Assembly (NCBI GenBank): GCA_001799715.1
Contig: MGTZ01000041.1
Coordinates: 1 to 34,630 of the forward strand
Length of the DNA stretch: 34,630 nt
Origin: Elusimicrobia bacterium GWB2_63_16
GTDB taxonomy: Bacteria > Elusimicrobiota > Elusimicrobia > Elusimicrobiales > UBA9959
Reading direction: 5' to 3'
Part shown: piece by piece, positions 1-8,274 of the stretch
Position numbering within the stretch: position 1 is the stretch's first letter
How the letters are laid out: each line of letters starts with the position of its first letter
Notes under the pieces: model-generated
What the model was told of the DNA's origin: nothing
Seen by the model: only the letters and a program-made list of their open reading frames with translations
Database searches by the model: none
Position numbers and translations under genes: made by a program

Positions 1-582
1 AGACTGAAAGAGACGGAGTCGCTGACAGTCAGGCAGAAGAAAGAGTGGGGAGAGATACTTACAGGGTTCGAGGCTCGCAACCGCTATGCCGTTTACGACG
101 GTTCCGGGCAGCAGGTTTACTGGGCGGCCGAGGAAGGGTCCCTGCTGGCGCGCCTGGTGCTCAAGGCGCTCCGCCCCTTTAAACTGCATATACTGTCGGC
201 CGAGGGCCGGCCCGCCATAAAGACGGAAAAACCTTTCCGGTTCTACTTTCACGAGATCTCCGCTTTCACCCCGGAAGGCCGGCTTATCGGCAGCGTCAAG
301 CGCGAGTTTTCCCTGCTTGAGCGGAAGTTCCGCGTCACGGACGCGCAGGGGGCCGAGGTCTGCCGCATCAGCGCGCAGCTGCTGCATCCCTGGACTTTCA
401 AGGTGTACATCGCCGGCGCGGAGGCGGGCGAGATACTGAAGAACTGGAGCGGCCTGCTGAAAGAATCTTTCACCGACTCCGACAACTTCAGCGTGGCTTT
501 TCCCAGCGGCGCTTCGACGGACCATAAGGCCCTGCTGCTTGCGGCGCTGTTCCTGATCGATATCGTTTATTTCGAAAGATAG
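1..582 (+). CDS. Phospholipid scramblase-family (LURP-one-like) protein, 5' truncated
   Basis: The frame is open from base 1 to the stop at 580-582, giving 193 visible residues; the start lies outside the window. The ATG-like start at 157 is internal, because conserved-looking sequence (ARNRYAVYDGSGQQVYWAAE) precedes it in the same frame. The protein has the alternating beta pattern of the scramblase/LURP-one fold: short strands each followed by a 'D..G..V' turn, then LLERKFRVTDAQGAEV, then a C-terminal hydrophobic helix (LLLAALFLIDIVYFER) typical of scramblase-related proteins. Bacterial members are small, presumably membrane-associated proteins of unknown role; lipid scrambling has not been generally shown for them. 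A 14-bp hairpin lies about 30 bases after the stop. Family assignment is fairly confident, function is not. Confidence 0.7.
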   Translation, partial: RLKETESLTVRQKKEWGEILTGFEARNRYAVYDGSGQQVYWAAEEGSLLARLVLKALRPFKLHILSAEGRPAIKTEKPFRFYFHEISAFTPEGRLIGSVKREFSLLERKFRVTDAQGAEVCRISAQLLHPWTFKVYIAGAEAGEILKNWSGLLKESFTDSDNFSVAFPSGASTDHKALLLAALFLIDIVYFER

Positions 583-614
583 CTGTCGCCTTTTTGCTGT
601 AGGCCCAAAGACCA

Positions 615-646
615 GCGGGGGGTGGGGCTAAAGCCTCATTCCCCGC
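615..646 (+). terminator. Hairpin between scramblase-like gene and 673 gene
   Basis: Bases 615-628 pair with 633-646 (14 bp, three G-T pairs) around the loop TAAA. No T-run follows, so this is not a classic intrinsic terminator. It lies 33 bases past the upstream stop and 15 bases before the -10 of the next gene. Confidence 0.4.
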
Positions 647-660
647 GCGGCATTATCCTG

Positions 661-666
661 TATATT
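661..666 (+). promoter_or_regulatory. -10 element of a probable leaderless promoter
   Basis: TATATT sits exactly 6 bases before the ATG at 673, so transcription would begin at about the A of the start codon. No Shine-Dalgarno and no good -35 are visible. The same geometry recurs at five other genes in the window. Confidence 0.5.
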
Positions 667-672
667 ATTGGT

Positions 673-1503
673 ATGCGAAACTGCTTTGCCATCCTGCGCA
701 AATCAATAATCCTTTCCGTTCTGCCGCTGTTCACCGCCGCCGCCTACGCCCAGGCGCCGGCCCTGGACGAATTGCTGCCTTACCAGGGCGAGACTGCCCT
801 GGAAATACCGGCGGCCGTACCGGCGCCGGCGGAGACCTATCCCGACCTGGAACAGGACCGCAAGCCCGCTAAGCTTATTTCCAGCGCGGGCGGCGCGCGC
901 GTGATAGGCGGCGTGCGCTTCGAGCGCGATCCGCAGGCCAACACCTACGCCTGGCGCGACCTGAGCATAGAGGACAGTAAGCTGGAAGAAGTCTACTTCG
1001 GCTACAGGTCCGGCGGCACCGGCCACAATTTCCTGCTGTTCACCTTCAAGGACGGCGCCAAGTCGGACGGCAGGACGGTGCGCGGTTTCGTGGCCGAGGT
1101 GCTGCCCTGGAAGAAGAAGGGGGAGGAGTTCGAGCCCTTTACCGCCGGCATAAGCGGCAAGTACGACCTGGTCTGGAACCTTGTCTCCTGGGACAGCTTT
1201 CTGGAGAGTTCCATAGTTAAGAGCAAGCTCGCCGTGGACGTTTACCCGCTCAAGGTCAGCCGCGAGGAGAAGCTCCGCCTGCTCGACGAAGCCGTGAAGG
1301 AAAGCACCCGGGACTATGCCGGCGAGAAGTACCACACTTTCTTCAACTCCTGCAGTTCCAACGCCCTCAAGGTGTTCAGCCGGGCCACCGGCCATCACCT
1401 GGTGGTGGGGCGCATGCTGCCCGCCGTGGTGATCAAGCATCTCAAACTGCGCGGCTTCCTGGGCGGGCGCCAGCGCCACGACGCCTCCAGCTGGAAGCCT
1501 TAA
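673..1503 (+). CDS. Secreted DUF4105 (Lnb N-terminal)-like protein
   Basis: 276 residues. The start at 673 is preferred over the in-frame GTG at 622 because it begins a clean signal peptide (residues 1-26, likely cut in AYA|QAP) and because a -10 element lies 6 bases upstream. After a Pro/Ala-rich linker (about 27-65), the domain shows a GHNF motif (His118), a hydrophobic strand, a 'PLKVSREEKLRLLDEAV' helix and the block YHTFFNSCSSNAL with Cys227. The His-then-Cys order and the 'Y..FFN.C' block resemble DUF4105, a circularly permuted papain/NlpC-like family found in the periplasm. His118 and Cys227 would be the candidate catalytic pair. Substrate unknown. It is followed by a strong terminator and is probably monocistronic. 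Confidence 0.6.
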   Translation: MRNCFAILRKSIILSVLPLFTAAAYAQAPALDELLPYQGETALEIPAAVPAPAETYPDLEQDRKPAKLISSAGGARVIGGVRFERDPQANTYAWRDLSIEDSKLEEVYFGYRSGGTGHNFLLFTFKDGAKSDGRTVRGFVAEVLPWKKKGEEFEPFTAGISGKYDLVWNLVSWDSFLESSIVKSKLAVDVYPLKVSREEKLRLLDEAVKESTRDYAGEKYHTFFNSCSSNALKVFSRATGHHLVVGRMLPAVVIKHLKLRGFLGGRQRHDASSWKP

Positions 1504-1523
1504 TCTCTCCCGGTAACTTCGCT

Positions 1524-1550
1524 AAGGCCGCCCCCGGGCGGCCTTTTTTT
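1524..1550 (+). terminator. Rho-independent terminator
   Basis: GGCCGCCC (1526-1533) pairs with GGGCGGCC (1536-1543) around a 2-base CC gap that in practice opens to a small loop. It is followed by seven T (1544-1550) and preceded by AA. It ends the DUF4105-like transcript. Confidence 0.9.
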
Positions 1551-1567
1551 GCGTGTACGGCGCGCCG

Positions 1568-1596
1568 TTGACAAAGGGGGGTGCGTACACTAGACT
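1568..1596 (+). promoter_or_regulatory. Sigma-70-type promoter for the giant surface protein
   Basis: Perfect -35 TTGACA (1568-1573), a 17-base spacer, then -10 TAGACT (1591-1596). The start of transcription would be near 1603, which excludes the in-frame start codon at 1581 and leaves a leader of about 80 bases before the ATG at 1686. It is the best canonical promoter in the window. Confidence 0.8.
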
Positions 1597-1685
1597 ATAG
1601 GTGTTGTCCAGACTTTATATTTGCGGGCGCAAAGATAAACAGTTCAGGACCTATTTCCCCGCGGGCCGCCCTGACGGTAACTACG

Positions 1686-4600
1686 ATGAGACTGCCGCAC
1701 CTTGGGAAAAAGACCGGGCCGGGCCGCTTTATTGCGGGCCTGGCCTGCGCCTTTTTCCTGGCCGCCCCGCTGGCCGCCCAGGACATCAGCTCGCCGACGG
1801 TGGGCGTAACCTTTCCCTACACCCAGTACATCAGCTCGGTGCCCTACGTCCAGGGCACGGCCATCGACGACACGGGCGTGGTGCTGACGCAGGTCTCGGT
1901 AAAACGCCTGCCGGACAATTACTACTGGGGCGGCGGGGCCTTCTCTCCGACCGAGGCCTGGCTGAACGTTAACTTCACCACCACCCCTTACACCTGGCGT
2001 TACGAGTCGCCGGATTTCTGGACCAATAACACCTATTACACGGTCAGCGTCAGGGCCAAGGACGGCGCCAATAACTGGTCCACGCCCGACCCGGCAGTCA
2101 CTTTCTTCTACGATGCCGTGCCCCCGGTTGCGGCCGTAACCTCGCCGCAGAACGGCTCCGTGGTGGACGCCTACTCCGGCATCGGCGGCACGGCCTGGGA
2201 CAGCGAATCTTTCACGGCGCAGGTGCAGGCGGCCGTGCGGCGCGCCGCCGACGGCCTGTACTGGGACGGGCCCAGCTCCGAGTGGAAGGGAGGAGAGACC
2301 TGGAACGTGGCCGACGGCAGCGTGACCTGGAACTATTCCGGCCTGCCGGCCGCCTCCCTTACCTCCGGGGCCACCTATTTCGCCTATACCCGCGCTAGTG
2401 ACCTGGCCGGCAACTGGTCGGCGGCCAGCCCCGCCACCGTCTTCGTCTTCGCCGGTGGGGCGCAGCCCGGGTGCGCGCAGACGCTTACGGTTAAAAAGGA
2501 CGGCTCCGGCGACCATACCGGGATACAAGCCGCGGTGGACGCGCTGGGGCATAACCTCTCCGGCAACGCCTGCGTGGTCATAGGCGACGCCGGCACCTAC
2601 GCCGAGCAGGTGCGGGTGCAGAACTTCCTGACCAACGGCCACCGCGTGCTGATCGCCAAGGACCCGCTGCTGGGCGCCGCGGCGCCGGCGGTGGACCCGC
2701 CGGCCGCCTCCTCGGCCGCCTTCCTGGTGGTGAACATTAACGTCAGCATAACGGGCGTGAACATAGCCCCGTCGGCGGCGTTGCCCTACGGCATCTACGC
2801 TTCCTCTGCCGGAGTTAATTTATCCAGCGTCACGGTAACGGCAGGCGGCAATATAACCGATTCCGCCTTCCTGCTGAATAACTGGAGCGTGGTGGATAAT
2901 TCCGTAATAGACGCCGGCGCCGCGCACGGCATCAGGCTAAGCGGCGGTTACAATATGGTGGCGGCCAGCACCGTCACCAACAGCGCCAGCGGCAGGTACG
3001 CGCTGTACCTGCTGGCCTCTTCTTCCAACAGCATAACGGACAGTTATCTCTACGGCGGACTCAGTCACGTGGCGCACCTGGCCGGCGGTTCCGCCTATAA
3101 CTCCATCCTCCGCAGCCGGATAGTCGGCGGCTCCCAGACCAGCGCCGCGCTATATGTGGACGGCTCCAATTACAACTCGGTGACGGACAGCTTCATAGAA
3201 AGCCCGGCCAGCACCGACAACGCCTATTTCAGCGGCGGGGCCTCCTACAACTCGGTCAGCCGCAGTACTATGACCTGCCAGGACGCGGGCTGCAACGCTA
3301 TATACTTTACCGGGGCTTCCCGGAATACGGTAAGTGACAGTTATGCCGGCGCGCCCCTGGGCCGCTCCGCCCATTTAACCGCCGGCTCCAATTACAATAC
3401 GCTGGCGCGGAACGTTTTTTACGGCGGCAACGTTTCCTTCGGCGCGCTGCATTTCGTCGCCTCAGAATTCAACGCCGTCTCCGACAGCTACCTCCATAGC
3501 CTCCACGGCCCCGCCCTGTACTTCGAAACCGGGTCGGCAGGCAATACCGTCAACCGCAGCACCGTCACCGCCATCTCCTGGCTGGCGGCAGCTTACTTCA
3601 GGGCGGCCTCCTCCAATACTATAACCGAGTCCTACCTGCAGGCCTCCACGGCCGCCTATATCAGCGGCTCCACGGGCACGGTGATAACCAACAGCGTGCT
3701 GGCAGGCGCCGGGCCGGGCGGCCTTGGCCTCGACATAGGGCGCGGCAGCCGCAACCTGACCTTCTCCGGCAACAGCGTCTACGGCGGTTCGCAGGGCACG
3801 GCCATCAACATAGGGCCGGACAATACCGGCGTCATAGCGGTGACCTCGGGCTCGGTGCGGGGCGGGAGCTACGGCGCGGTGATAGCGCGGCAGGCGCCGG
3901 GCGCCGCGCTGGTTATCTCGGGTCTGGCCTTCGACAGCCTTTCGCCCGGGGCCACGGCGCTGCAGCTGCTGGGCGGGCAGGTGGTCTCCACTTTTACGGG
4001 CGTTTCCTTCAGCGCGGCCAACATAAGCGCCAATGTGGACGCGGGCCTGCTCGAGGCCGGGTCCCGGCTGACCATGCGGTCGGCCTCGGGGCAGCGCGGC
4101 GGCACCCTGTTTGAACAGGATCCCTACGGCTACGTGGACTGGCCGGAGTTCATGGACATCATCCCGCCGCTGGTAGGCCTGACGCAGCCGGCCGATAACG
4201 CCCTGCTCAACGCGCCGCCGCTGATAACCGGCACCGCCTCCGACGACGTGGCCGCCGTTGGCGCGCAGGTGTCCTTGCGGCGGCAGCTGGGCGGCTATTA
4301 TTGGAGCGGCACGGCCTGGACCTCGGTACCGACATGGCTGAACGCCGCCTTTTCCACCGCCGCCCTGACCTGGAGTTACGCCGCGCCGCCGCTGGCCAAC
4401 GGCGCCTACTACACCATCTCGGCCAGGGCCGTGGACAGCTCGGGCAACCTGTCCGCGGTGAACCCGTCCGTCTCCGTCTTTTACGACGCAGACCCTCCCG
4501 CCTCGGTGGTGACGGCGCCGGCCGACGGCTCCACGGTGGTAGCCTACTCCGGCCTGGCCGGTACGGCCTGGGACACGGACACCCTGCCGGCGCAGGTTTG

Positions 4601-7319
4601 GGTGCGCCTGACGCGCCTGACCGATAATCAGTACTGGAACGGCGTGCTGGCGCAGTGGACGGCCGCCGAGGTCTGGAACATAGCTGCGGGCAGCGTAACC
4701 TGGGCCTATGCCGGCCCGCCCGAAGCCGCGCTCAGTCCGGATACCGCCTACGCCGCGGTATCGCGCGCGGTGGACACGGCGGGCAACGTGCAGGCCGTCC
4801 TCGCCGGCAGCACCTTTACCTACCATGACGACGCCGTGGACTATGTCAGTTCGGCGCCGTTCAGCGGGGTGGGCGCCACGGCGCTGACGGTGAACTGGGG
4901 CAGCAGTTTCATTCCCGGCACGCCTTACCTGGTGCGGCTGAGCTCGGCCGCCGGCCCGTCGGGGAACATCTATTTCAGCACCACGGCCGCGCTGGCGCGG
5001 GACTTCGGCGGGCTGATACCGAATACCGTCTATTTCGCCTATGTCTCCACGGCGGCCGACGCGCCGGAAGCGCAGGTGGGCGCCGGGCGCACGCTGGCCG
5101 CCCTGCCCGGCCTGCCGGCGGCGGTAGAGATCACCTCCACCTCTCTGGCCGTCACCTGGCCGGCCAACGGCAATCCGGGGCATACGGTTTACCACCTGCT
5201 GTGCTCCACCAACTCTGATTTCTCCGGCGCTTTCGGCTCCACCGGCACGGCGCGCCTTTTCTCCCTGGCCGACCTGCCCGGAGATACGCCTTATTATTTC
5301 AAGGCGCGCGCGGTCAGCGGGGAGGGCATACTGACCGCCTACGGCCCCACGGCCGTCATCGCCACGCTGCCGCGGCTGCCGCAGCGCGCGGCTTTCCCCT
5401 CGGGCGCGGCGGCTGGGTTCTCGGCTATCACCTGGACCTGGACTTCGCTGTCCAATATCGACGGCTACAATGTCTATTACGCCAGCGCCCCGGCCACGCG
5501 GATAGGCTCCACGCCCGGGCCTGTCTTTTCGCAGGAGGGGCTGCTGCCTAATACCACGTACAGCGTAATAGTGAAAGGCTATAATGCCGCCGGCGAGGGA
5601 CCCGCCTCTTTCCCGTCGCTGCCGGTGACCACGCTGGCCGCGCCGCCCGGCGGCGCCGCGCTGACGGCGGTGCACGTCACCAGCGCCTCGCTGGCCTGGG
5701 GTTTGAACGGTAACCCGGCCGGCAATCCCGCGCGCGTGCAACGCGTGGGCGGCCCGACTTTCAGCACGGCCGGCCTGACCCTGACCGACACCGGCCTGCA
5801 GGGCTGCACCAGCTACTATTACCGGATCTGGAACCTCAACAGCCTCGGCCAGGTTTCCGGTGAAGTGGAAGTCGGCCCGGCCTTCACCGGCAGCCCGGTG
5901 CCGCCGCCGCCGGGGAATTTCTCGGCTCAGGCGCAGTACGGCGGCCGCGTGCTGCTCACCTGGGAGCCGGCCCCTTACGAGGGCATAGCCGGCTACCGCC
6001 TGTACTCCGACAACGGCACGGGGACCATAAATTACTCCACCCCGCTGGCCCTGCTGCCGGCCGGCCAGACCTCGTATACCACCGGCGTGCTGGTCAGCAG
6101 CGCGGCCTATAAATTCGGCCTGCGCGCGGCGCACCGCTGCGGCGCGGTAGAGCAGAATACCGGCGTGACGGCCTCGGCGCCCTCCGTGTTCGCCCTGACC
6201 GGCGTGCGCGCGGCCATAAAGATACCGCAGACCGGCCGGCGCGTGAACGGCAACAGCGTCACCGTGATGGCGGAGCTGACCGGCGGCCTGCCCGCCGGGG
6301 TTAAGCACGTGCGCCTGCAGTACAAAGCCGTCGCCTCTGCCGCCTGGCTGGACATACCCGCCAGGGACCCCGGCAATCATCCCAACCCAGATACCTCCGC
6401 GCCCTACTTCATACACTGGGACGTCACCGGCCTGGCCGCCGGCGGCTATGACCTGCGCGCCGTAGCCACGGACCTGAACAATACCGCCGACCCGTCGCCG
6501 GCCGCCGTCACCATCCAGGTCGGAGCGGCCGAGCCGGACATAGTGGAGAATTCCAGCGGGGGGAAAGTTACCAAGGAGCAGGTGGTCAACAACCTGGTCG
6601 CCAACACGCTGCAGGCCGGCGACCCGGCCTCGGCGCAGCTGGCCAAGGTGGAGATCCCCGCCGGCGCGCTGGACTATTCCACCGCCACGGTGGCCGTGAC
6701 CAATAACCCGGCGCTGCTGCCGCCCGCCCCCGCCGACGCCGAGGCGGCCGGCATAGCCGTGGAGATAAACCTCTCCAACCAGAGCGCGCTGGCAGGCGGC
6801 CAGAGCGCCTTGGTGACGCTGGTGTACCCCGACGCCAATAACGACGGCCTCGTGGACGGCACCAACCTGCGCACCAATTTGCTGGAAATGTATTCCTCGC
6901 ACAGCCCGGCCGGCCCGTGGCAGCGCGATTTGGAGTCCGCGGTAGACCTGGCGGCTAAAAAAGTGACCGGCCGCACCAGGCATTTCAGCTTCTTCGCCCT
7001 GTTCGCGCCCATGGCCGCGAATCTCAACGCCGCGCGGGCCTACCCGGTGCCGTGGAAGCCGGGCTCCGGCGGCCGCTTCGATACTCCCGCGGGCGCCAGC
7101 GGCATCATCTTCGACAATCTGCCCGACGGCAGCGACATCCGTATCTACACCGTGGACGGCCAACTGGTGCGCAAGCTGACCGTCAACACGGCCGACCTGG
7201 GCGTGAAGGTGTGGGACGGTAAGAACTCCGCCGGGCTCAAGGCGGCCAGCGGCGTTTACCTGGCCCACGTGAAGAGCGGCTCCAAAGAGAAGATCCTGAA
7301 ACTGGCGGTGGAAAGATGA
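1686..7319 (+). CDS. Giant exported Ig/beta-helix/Fn3 protein with FlgD/T9SS-like C-terminal domain
   Basis: 1,877 residues from the ATG at 1686, chosen because it begins a signal peptide (residues 1-32, ending LAAQ) and lies downstream of the promoter. Order: Ig-like pair (about 33-257); right-handed beta-helix (about 265-805) opening with a pectinesterase-like GSGDHTGIQAAVDA and carrying about a dozen turns of the form 'N(S/T)(V/I)(T/S)(D/E)S'; a second Ig-like pair (about 824-1052) homologous to the first; five fibronectin III-like domains (about 1053-1505); an Ig-like domain (about 1510-1615); a domain with EIPAGALDYSTATV (about 1618-1775); and a C-terminal domain beginning YPVPWKPGSGG with IRIYTVDGQLVRKL and SGVYLAHV. 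That last domain is the FlgD-like/type IX sorting fold that anchors or exports cargo. No catalytic residues are recognised in the helix, so a binding or adhesive surface role is inferred. It overlaps the PorV-like gene by 4 bases. Confidence 0.85.
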   Translation: MRLPHLGKKTGPGRFIAGLACAFFLAAPLAAQDISSPTVGVTFPYTQYISSVPYVQGTAIDDTGVVLTQVSVKRLPDNYYWGGGAFSPTEAWLNVNFTTTPYTWRYESPDFWTNNTYYTVSVRAKDGANNWSTPDPAVTFFYDAVPPVAAVTSPQNGSVVDAYSGIGGTAWDSESFTAQVQAAVRRAADGLYWDGPSSEWKGGETWNVADGSVTWNYSGLPAASLTSGATYFAYTRASDLAGNWSAASPATVFVFAGGAQPGCAQTLTVKKDGSGDHTGIQAAVDALGHNLSGNACVVIGDAGTYAEQVRVQNFLTNGHRVLIAKDPLLGAAAPAVDPPAASSAAFLVVNINVSITGVNIAPSAALPYGIYASSAGVNLSSVTVTAGGNITDSAFLLNNWSVVDNSVIDAGAAHGIRLSGGYNMVAASTVTNSASGRYALYLLASSSNSITDSYLYGGLSHVAHLAGGSAYNSILRSRIVGGSQTSAALYVDGSNYNSVTDSFIESPASTDNAYFSGGASYNSVSRSTMTCQDAGCNAIYFTGASRNTVSDSYAGAPLGRSAHLTAGSNYNTLARNVFYGGNVSFGALHFVASEFNAVSDSYLHSLHGPALYFETGSAGNTVNRSTVTAISWLAAAYFRAASSNTITESYLQASTAAYISGSTGTVITNSVLAGAGPGGLGLDIGRGSRNLTFSGNSVYGGSQGTAINIGPDNTGVIAVTSGSVRGGSYGAVIARQAPGAALVISGLAFDSLSPGATALQLLGGQVVSTFTGVSFSAANISANVDAGLLEAGSRLTMRSASGQRGGTLFEQDPYGYVDWPEFMDIIPPLVGLTQPADNALLNAPPLITGTASDDVAAVGAQVSLRRQLGGYYWSGTAWTSVPTWLNAAFSTAALTWSYAAPPLANGAYYTISARAVDSSGNLSAVNPSVSVFYDADPPASVVTAPADGSTVVAYSGLAGTAWDTDTLPAQVWVRLTRLTDNQYWNGVLAQWTAAEVWNIAAGSVTWAYAGPPEAALSPDTAYAAVSRAVDTAGNVQAVLAGSTFTYHDDAVDYVSSAPFSGVGATALTVNWGSSFIPGTPYLVRLSSAAGPSGNIYFSTTAALARDFGGLIPNTVYFAYVSTAADAPEAQVGAGRTLAALPGLPAAVEITSTSLAVTWPANGNPGHTVYHLLCSTNSDFSGAFGSTGTARLFSLADLPGDTPYYFKARAVSGEGILTAYGPTAVIATLPRLPQRAAFPSGAAAGFSAITWTWTSLSNIDGYNVYYASAPATRIGSTPGPVFSQEGLLPNTTYSVIVKGYNAAGEGPASFPSLPVTTLAAPPGGAALTAVHVTSASLAWGLNGNPAGNPARVQRVGGPTFSTAGLTLTDTGLQGCTSYYYRIWNLNSLGQVSGEVEVGPAFTGSPVPPPPGNFSAQAQYGGRVLLTWEPAPYEGIAGYRLYSDNGTGTINYSTPLALLPAGQTSYTTGVLVSSAAYKFGLRAAHRCGAVEQNTGVTASAPSVFALTGVRAAIKIPQTGRRVNGNSVTVMAELTGGLPAGVKHVRLQYKAVASAAWLDIPARDPGNHPNPDTSAPYFIHWDVTGLAAGGYDLRAVATDLNNTADPSPAAVTIQVGAAEPDIVENSSGGKVTKEQVVNNLVANTLQAGDPASAQLAKVEIPAGALDYSTATVAVTNNPALLPPAPADAEAAGIAVEINLSNQSALAGGQSALVTLVYPDANNDGLVDGTNLRTNLLEMYSSHSPAGPWQRDLESAVDLAAKKVTGRTRHFSFFALFAPMAANLNAARAYPVPWKPGSGGRFDTPAGASGIIFDNLPDGSDIRIYTVDGQLVRKLTVNTADLGVKVWDGKNSAGLKAASGVYLAHVKSGSKEKILKLAVER

Positions 7320-8230
7320 AGACCAGGGCGTTGGCCATGGCAGGGCTTATACTGTGCGCCGCGGCGCGCGGAGGACTCTGCGCCAACGAGGCCGGCACCG
7401 GCGCGGCCGCTTTCCTCAATTTGCCGGTGGACGCGCGTGGCGCGGCCATGGGCGGGGCCGTCGCCGGGTCGCCCCGCGGGGGCATGGCCCTGTTCCAGAA
7501 CCCGGCCGGCCTGGGCGCCGGTCCCGGCTCGGTGGCTTTCAGCCATTCCCTGCTGGCGGAGGATATCTCTTACGACGTGCTGGCGGCGGCCGCGCCGCTG
7601 CGCTTCGGCGGCGCGCTGGGGGTGGGCGTTCAATATCTGCAGTACGGCAGCCTGGCCTCGCTGGACAATACCGGCCTGGCCGCCGGCACCATCTCGCCGC
7701 GCGACGGGGCCGCCGCGCTGGGCTACGGCCTCGCCCTGATGAAAGACGTTTATCTGGGCGCGTCGGGCAAATATATTAATTCCAAAATTACCGGGTCGGC
7801 CTCGGCGCTGGCCCTGGACGCCGGCCTGCTGATCGGCGGCGAAGAATTGTCGGTGGGCCTGGCGGCGCAGAACCTGGGCAGGCCCATGAAGTTCCGCGAC
7901 GAGGGCGCGCCGCTGCCGGCCAATTACCGCGCCGGCGTCTGCGCGCATTACAGCGAGACCCTGCAGTGGTCGGTGGACGTTAATTTTCCCAAGGCTGGCC
8001 GCGCCTGGATCGGCGCCGGCGCCGAGTACGCCCTGGCCCGGGGACAGGCCTGGAGCCTGCTGGCCCGCGCCGGCTACAATACGGCCGCCCTGGATACCCG
8101 GCGCGTCAACGGCCTCTCGGCCGGCTTCGGCCTGGCCCGCAAAGGCATAGCGCTGGACTACGCCTTCAGGACCATGGGCCTGCTGGGCGCCACCCACCAC
8201 TTCGGCCTGACCTACGGGCTGGGGAAATAA
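7316..8230 (+). CDS. PorV/PorQ (UPF0164)-family outer-membrane barrel
   Basis: 304 residues, with a signal peptide at 1-23 (ends GLCA). The ATG overlaps the stop of the giant gene (ATGA, 7316-7319), implying translational coupling. The N-terminus after cleavage (GTGAAAFLNLPVDARGAAMG, then NPAGLG) is the hallmark of the PorV/PorQ/UPF0164 family, FadL-related beta-barrels. The rest alternates short amphipathic strands ending in a C-terminal aromatic-rich strand (HHFGLTYGLGK). In Bacteroidota, PorV carries type IX cargo with CTD signals at the outer membrane. Pairing such a barrel directly with a protein bearing a FlgD/CTD-like tail suggests cargo-shuttle or surface-anchoring work here. No other Por/Gld components are visible in the window. 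Confidence 0.85.
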   Translation: MKTRALAMAGLILCAAARGGLCANEAGTGAAAFLNLPVDARGAAMGGAVAGSPRGGMALFQNPAGLGAGPGSVAFSHSLLAEDISYDVLAAAAPLRFGGALGVGVQYLQYGSLASLDNTGLAAGTISPRDGAAALGYGLALMKDVYLGASGKYINSKITGSASALALDAGLLIGGEELSVGLAAQNLGRPMKFRDEGAPLPANYRAGVCAHYSETLQWSVDVNFPKAGRAWIGAGAEYALARGQAWSLLARAGYNTAALDTRRVNGLSAGFGLARKGIALDYAFRTMGLLGATHHFGLTYGLGK

Positions 8231-8231
8231 A

Positions 8232-8260
8232 AACCGCCGGGGGGAACGGCGGTTAGTTTT
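8232..8260 (+). terminator. Terminator-like hairpin after the porV-like gene
   Basis: AACCGCC (8232-8238) pairs with GGCGGTT (8248-8254) around a 9-base loop, followed by AGTTTT. The T-tract is short, so this is a moderate terminator. It is followed at once by the -10 of the next gene. Confidence 0.6.
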
Positions 8261-8262
8261 GG

Positions 8263-8268
8263 TAGAAT
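8263..8268 (+). promoter_or_regulatory. -10 element of a probable leaderless promoter
   Basis: TAGAAT with an upstream TGG (extended -10, TGnTAnAAT) lies 6 bases before the ATG at 8275. No Shine-Dalgarno is present between them. Confidence 0.6.
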
Positions 8269-8274
8269 AAACCT

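Noticed and set aside
1581..1685. Longer N-terminus for the giant protein starting at 1581
   Set aside because: This start lies inside the promoter, before the -10 element at 1591-1596, and would put 35 non-signal residues ahead of a clean signal peptide.
2480..4100. Pectate lyase or pectinesterase activity in the beta-helix
   Set aside because: The opening GSGDHTGIQAAVDA resembles pectinesterases, but the catalytic aspartates and arginine of those enzymes are not recognisable in later turns; only a helix scaffold is supported.
3462..7268. Antisense open frame of 1,268 codons under the giant surface gene
   Set aside because: Its product is low-complexity Gly/Arg/Ala/Val-rich with no domain. 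It follows from GC-rich third positions of the plus-strand gene, which has clear domains, a promoter and a signal peptide.
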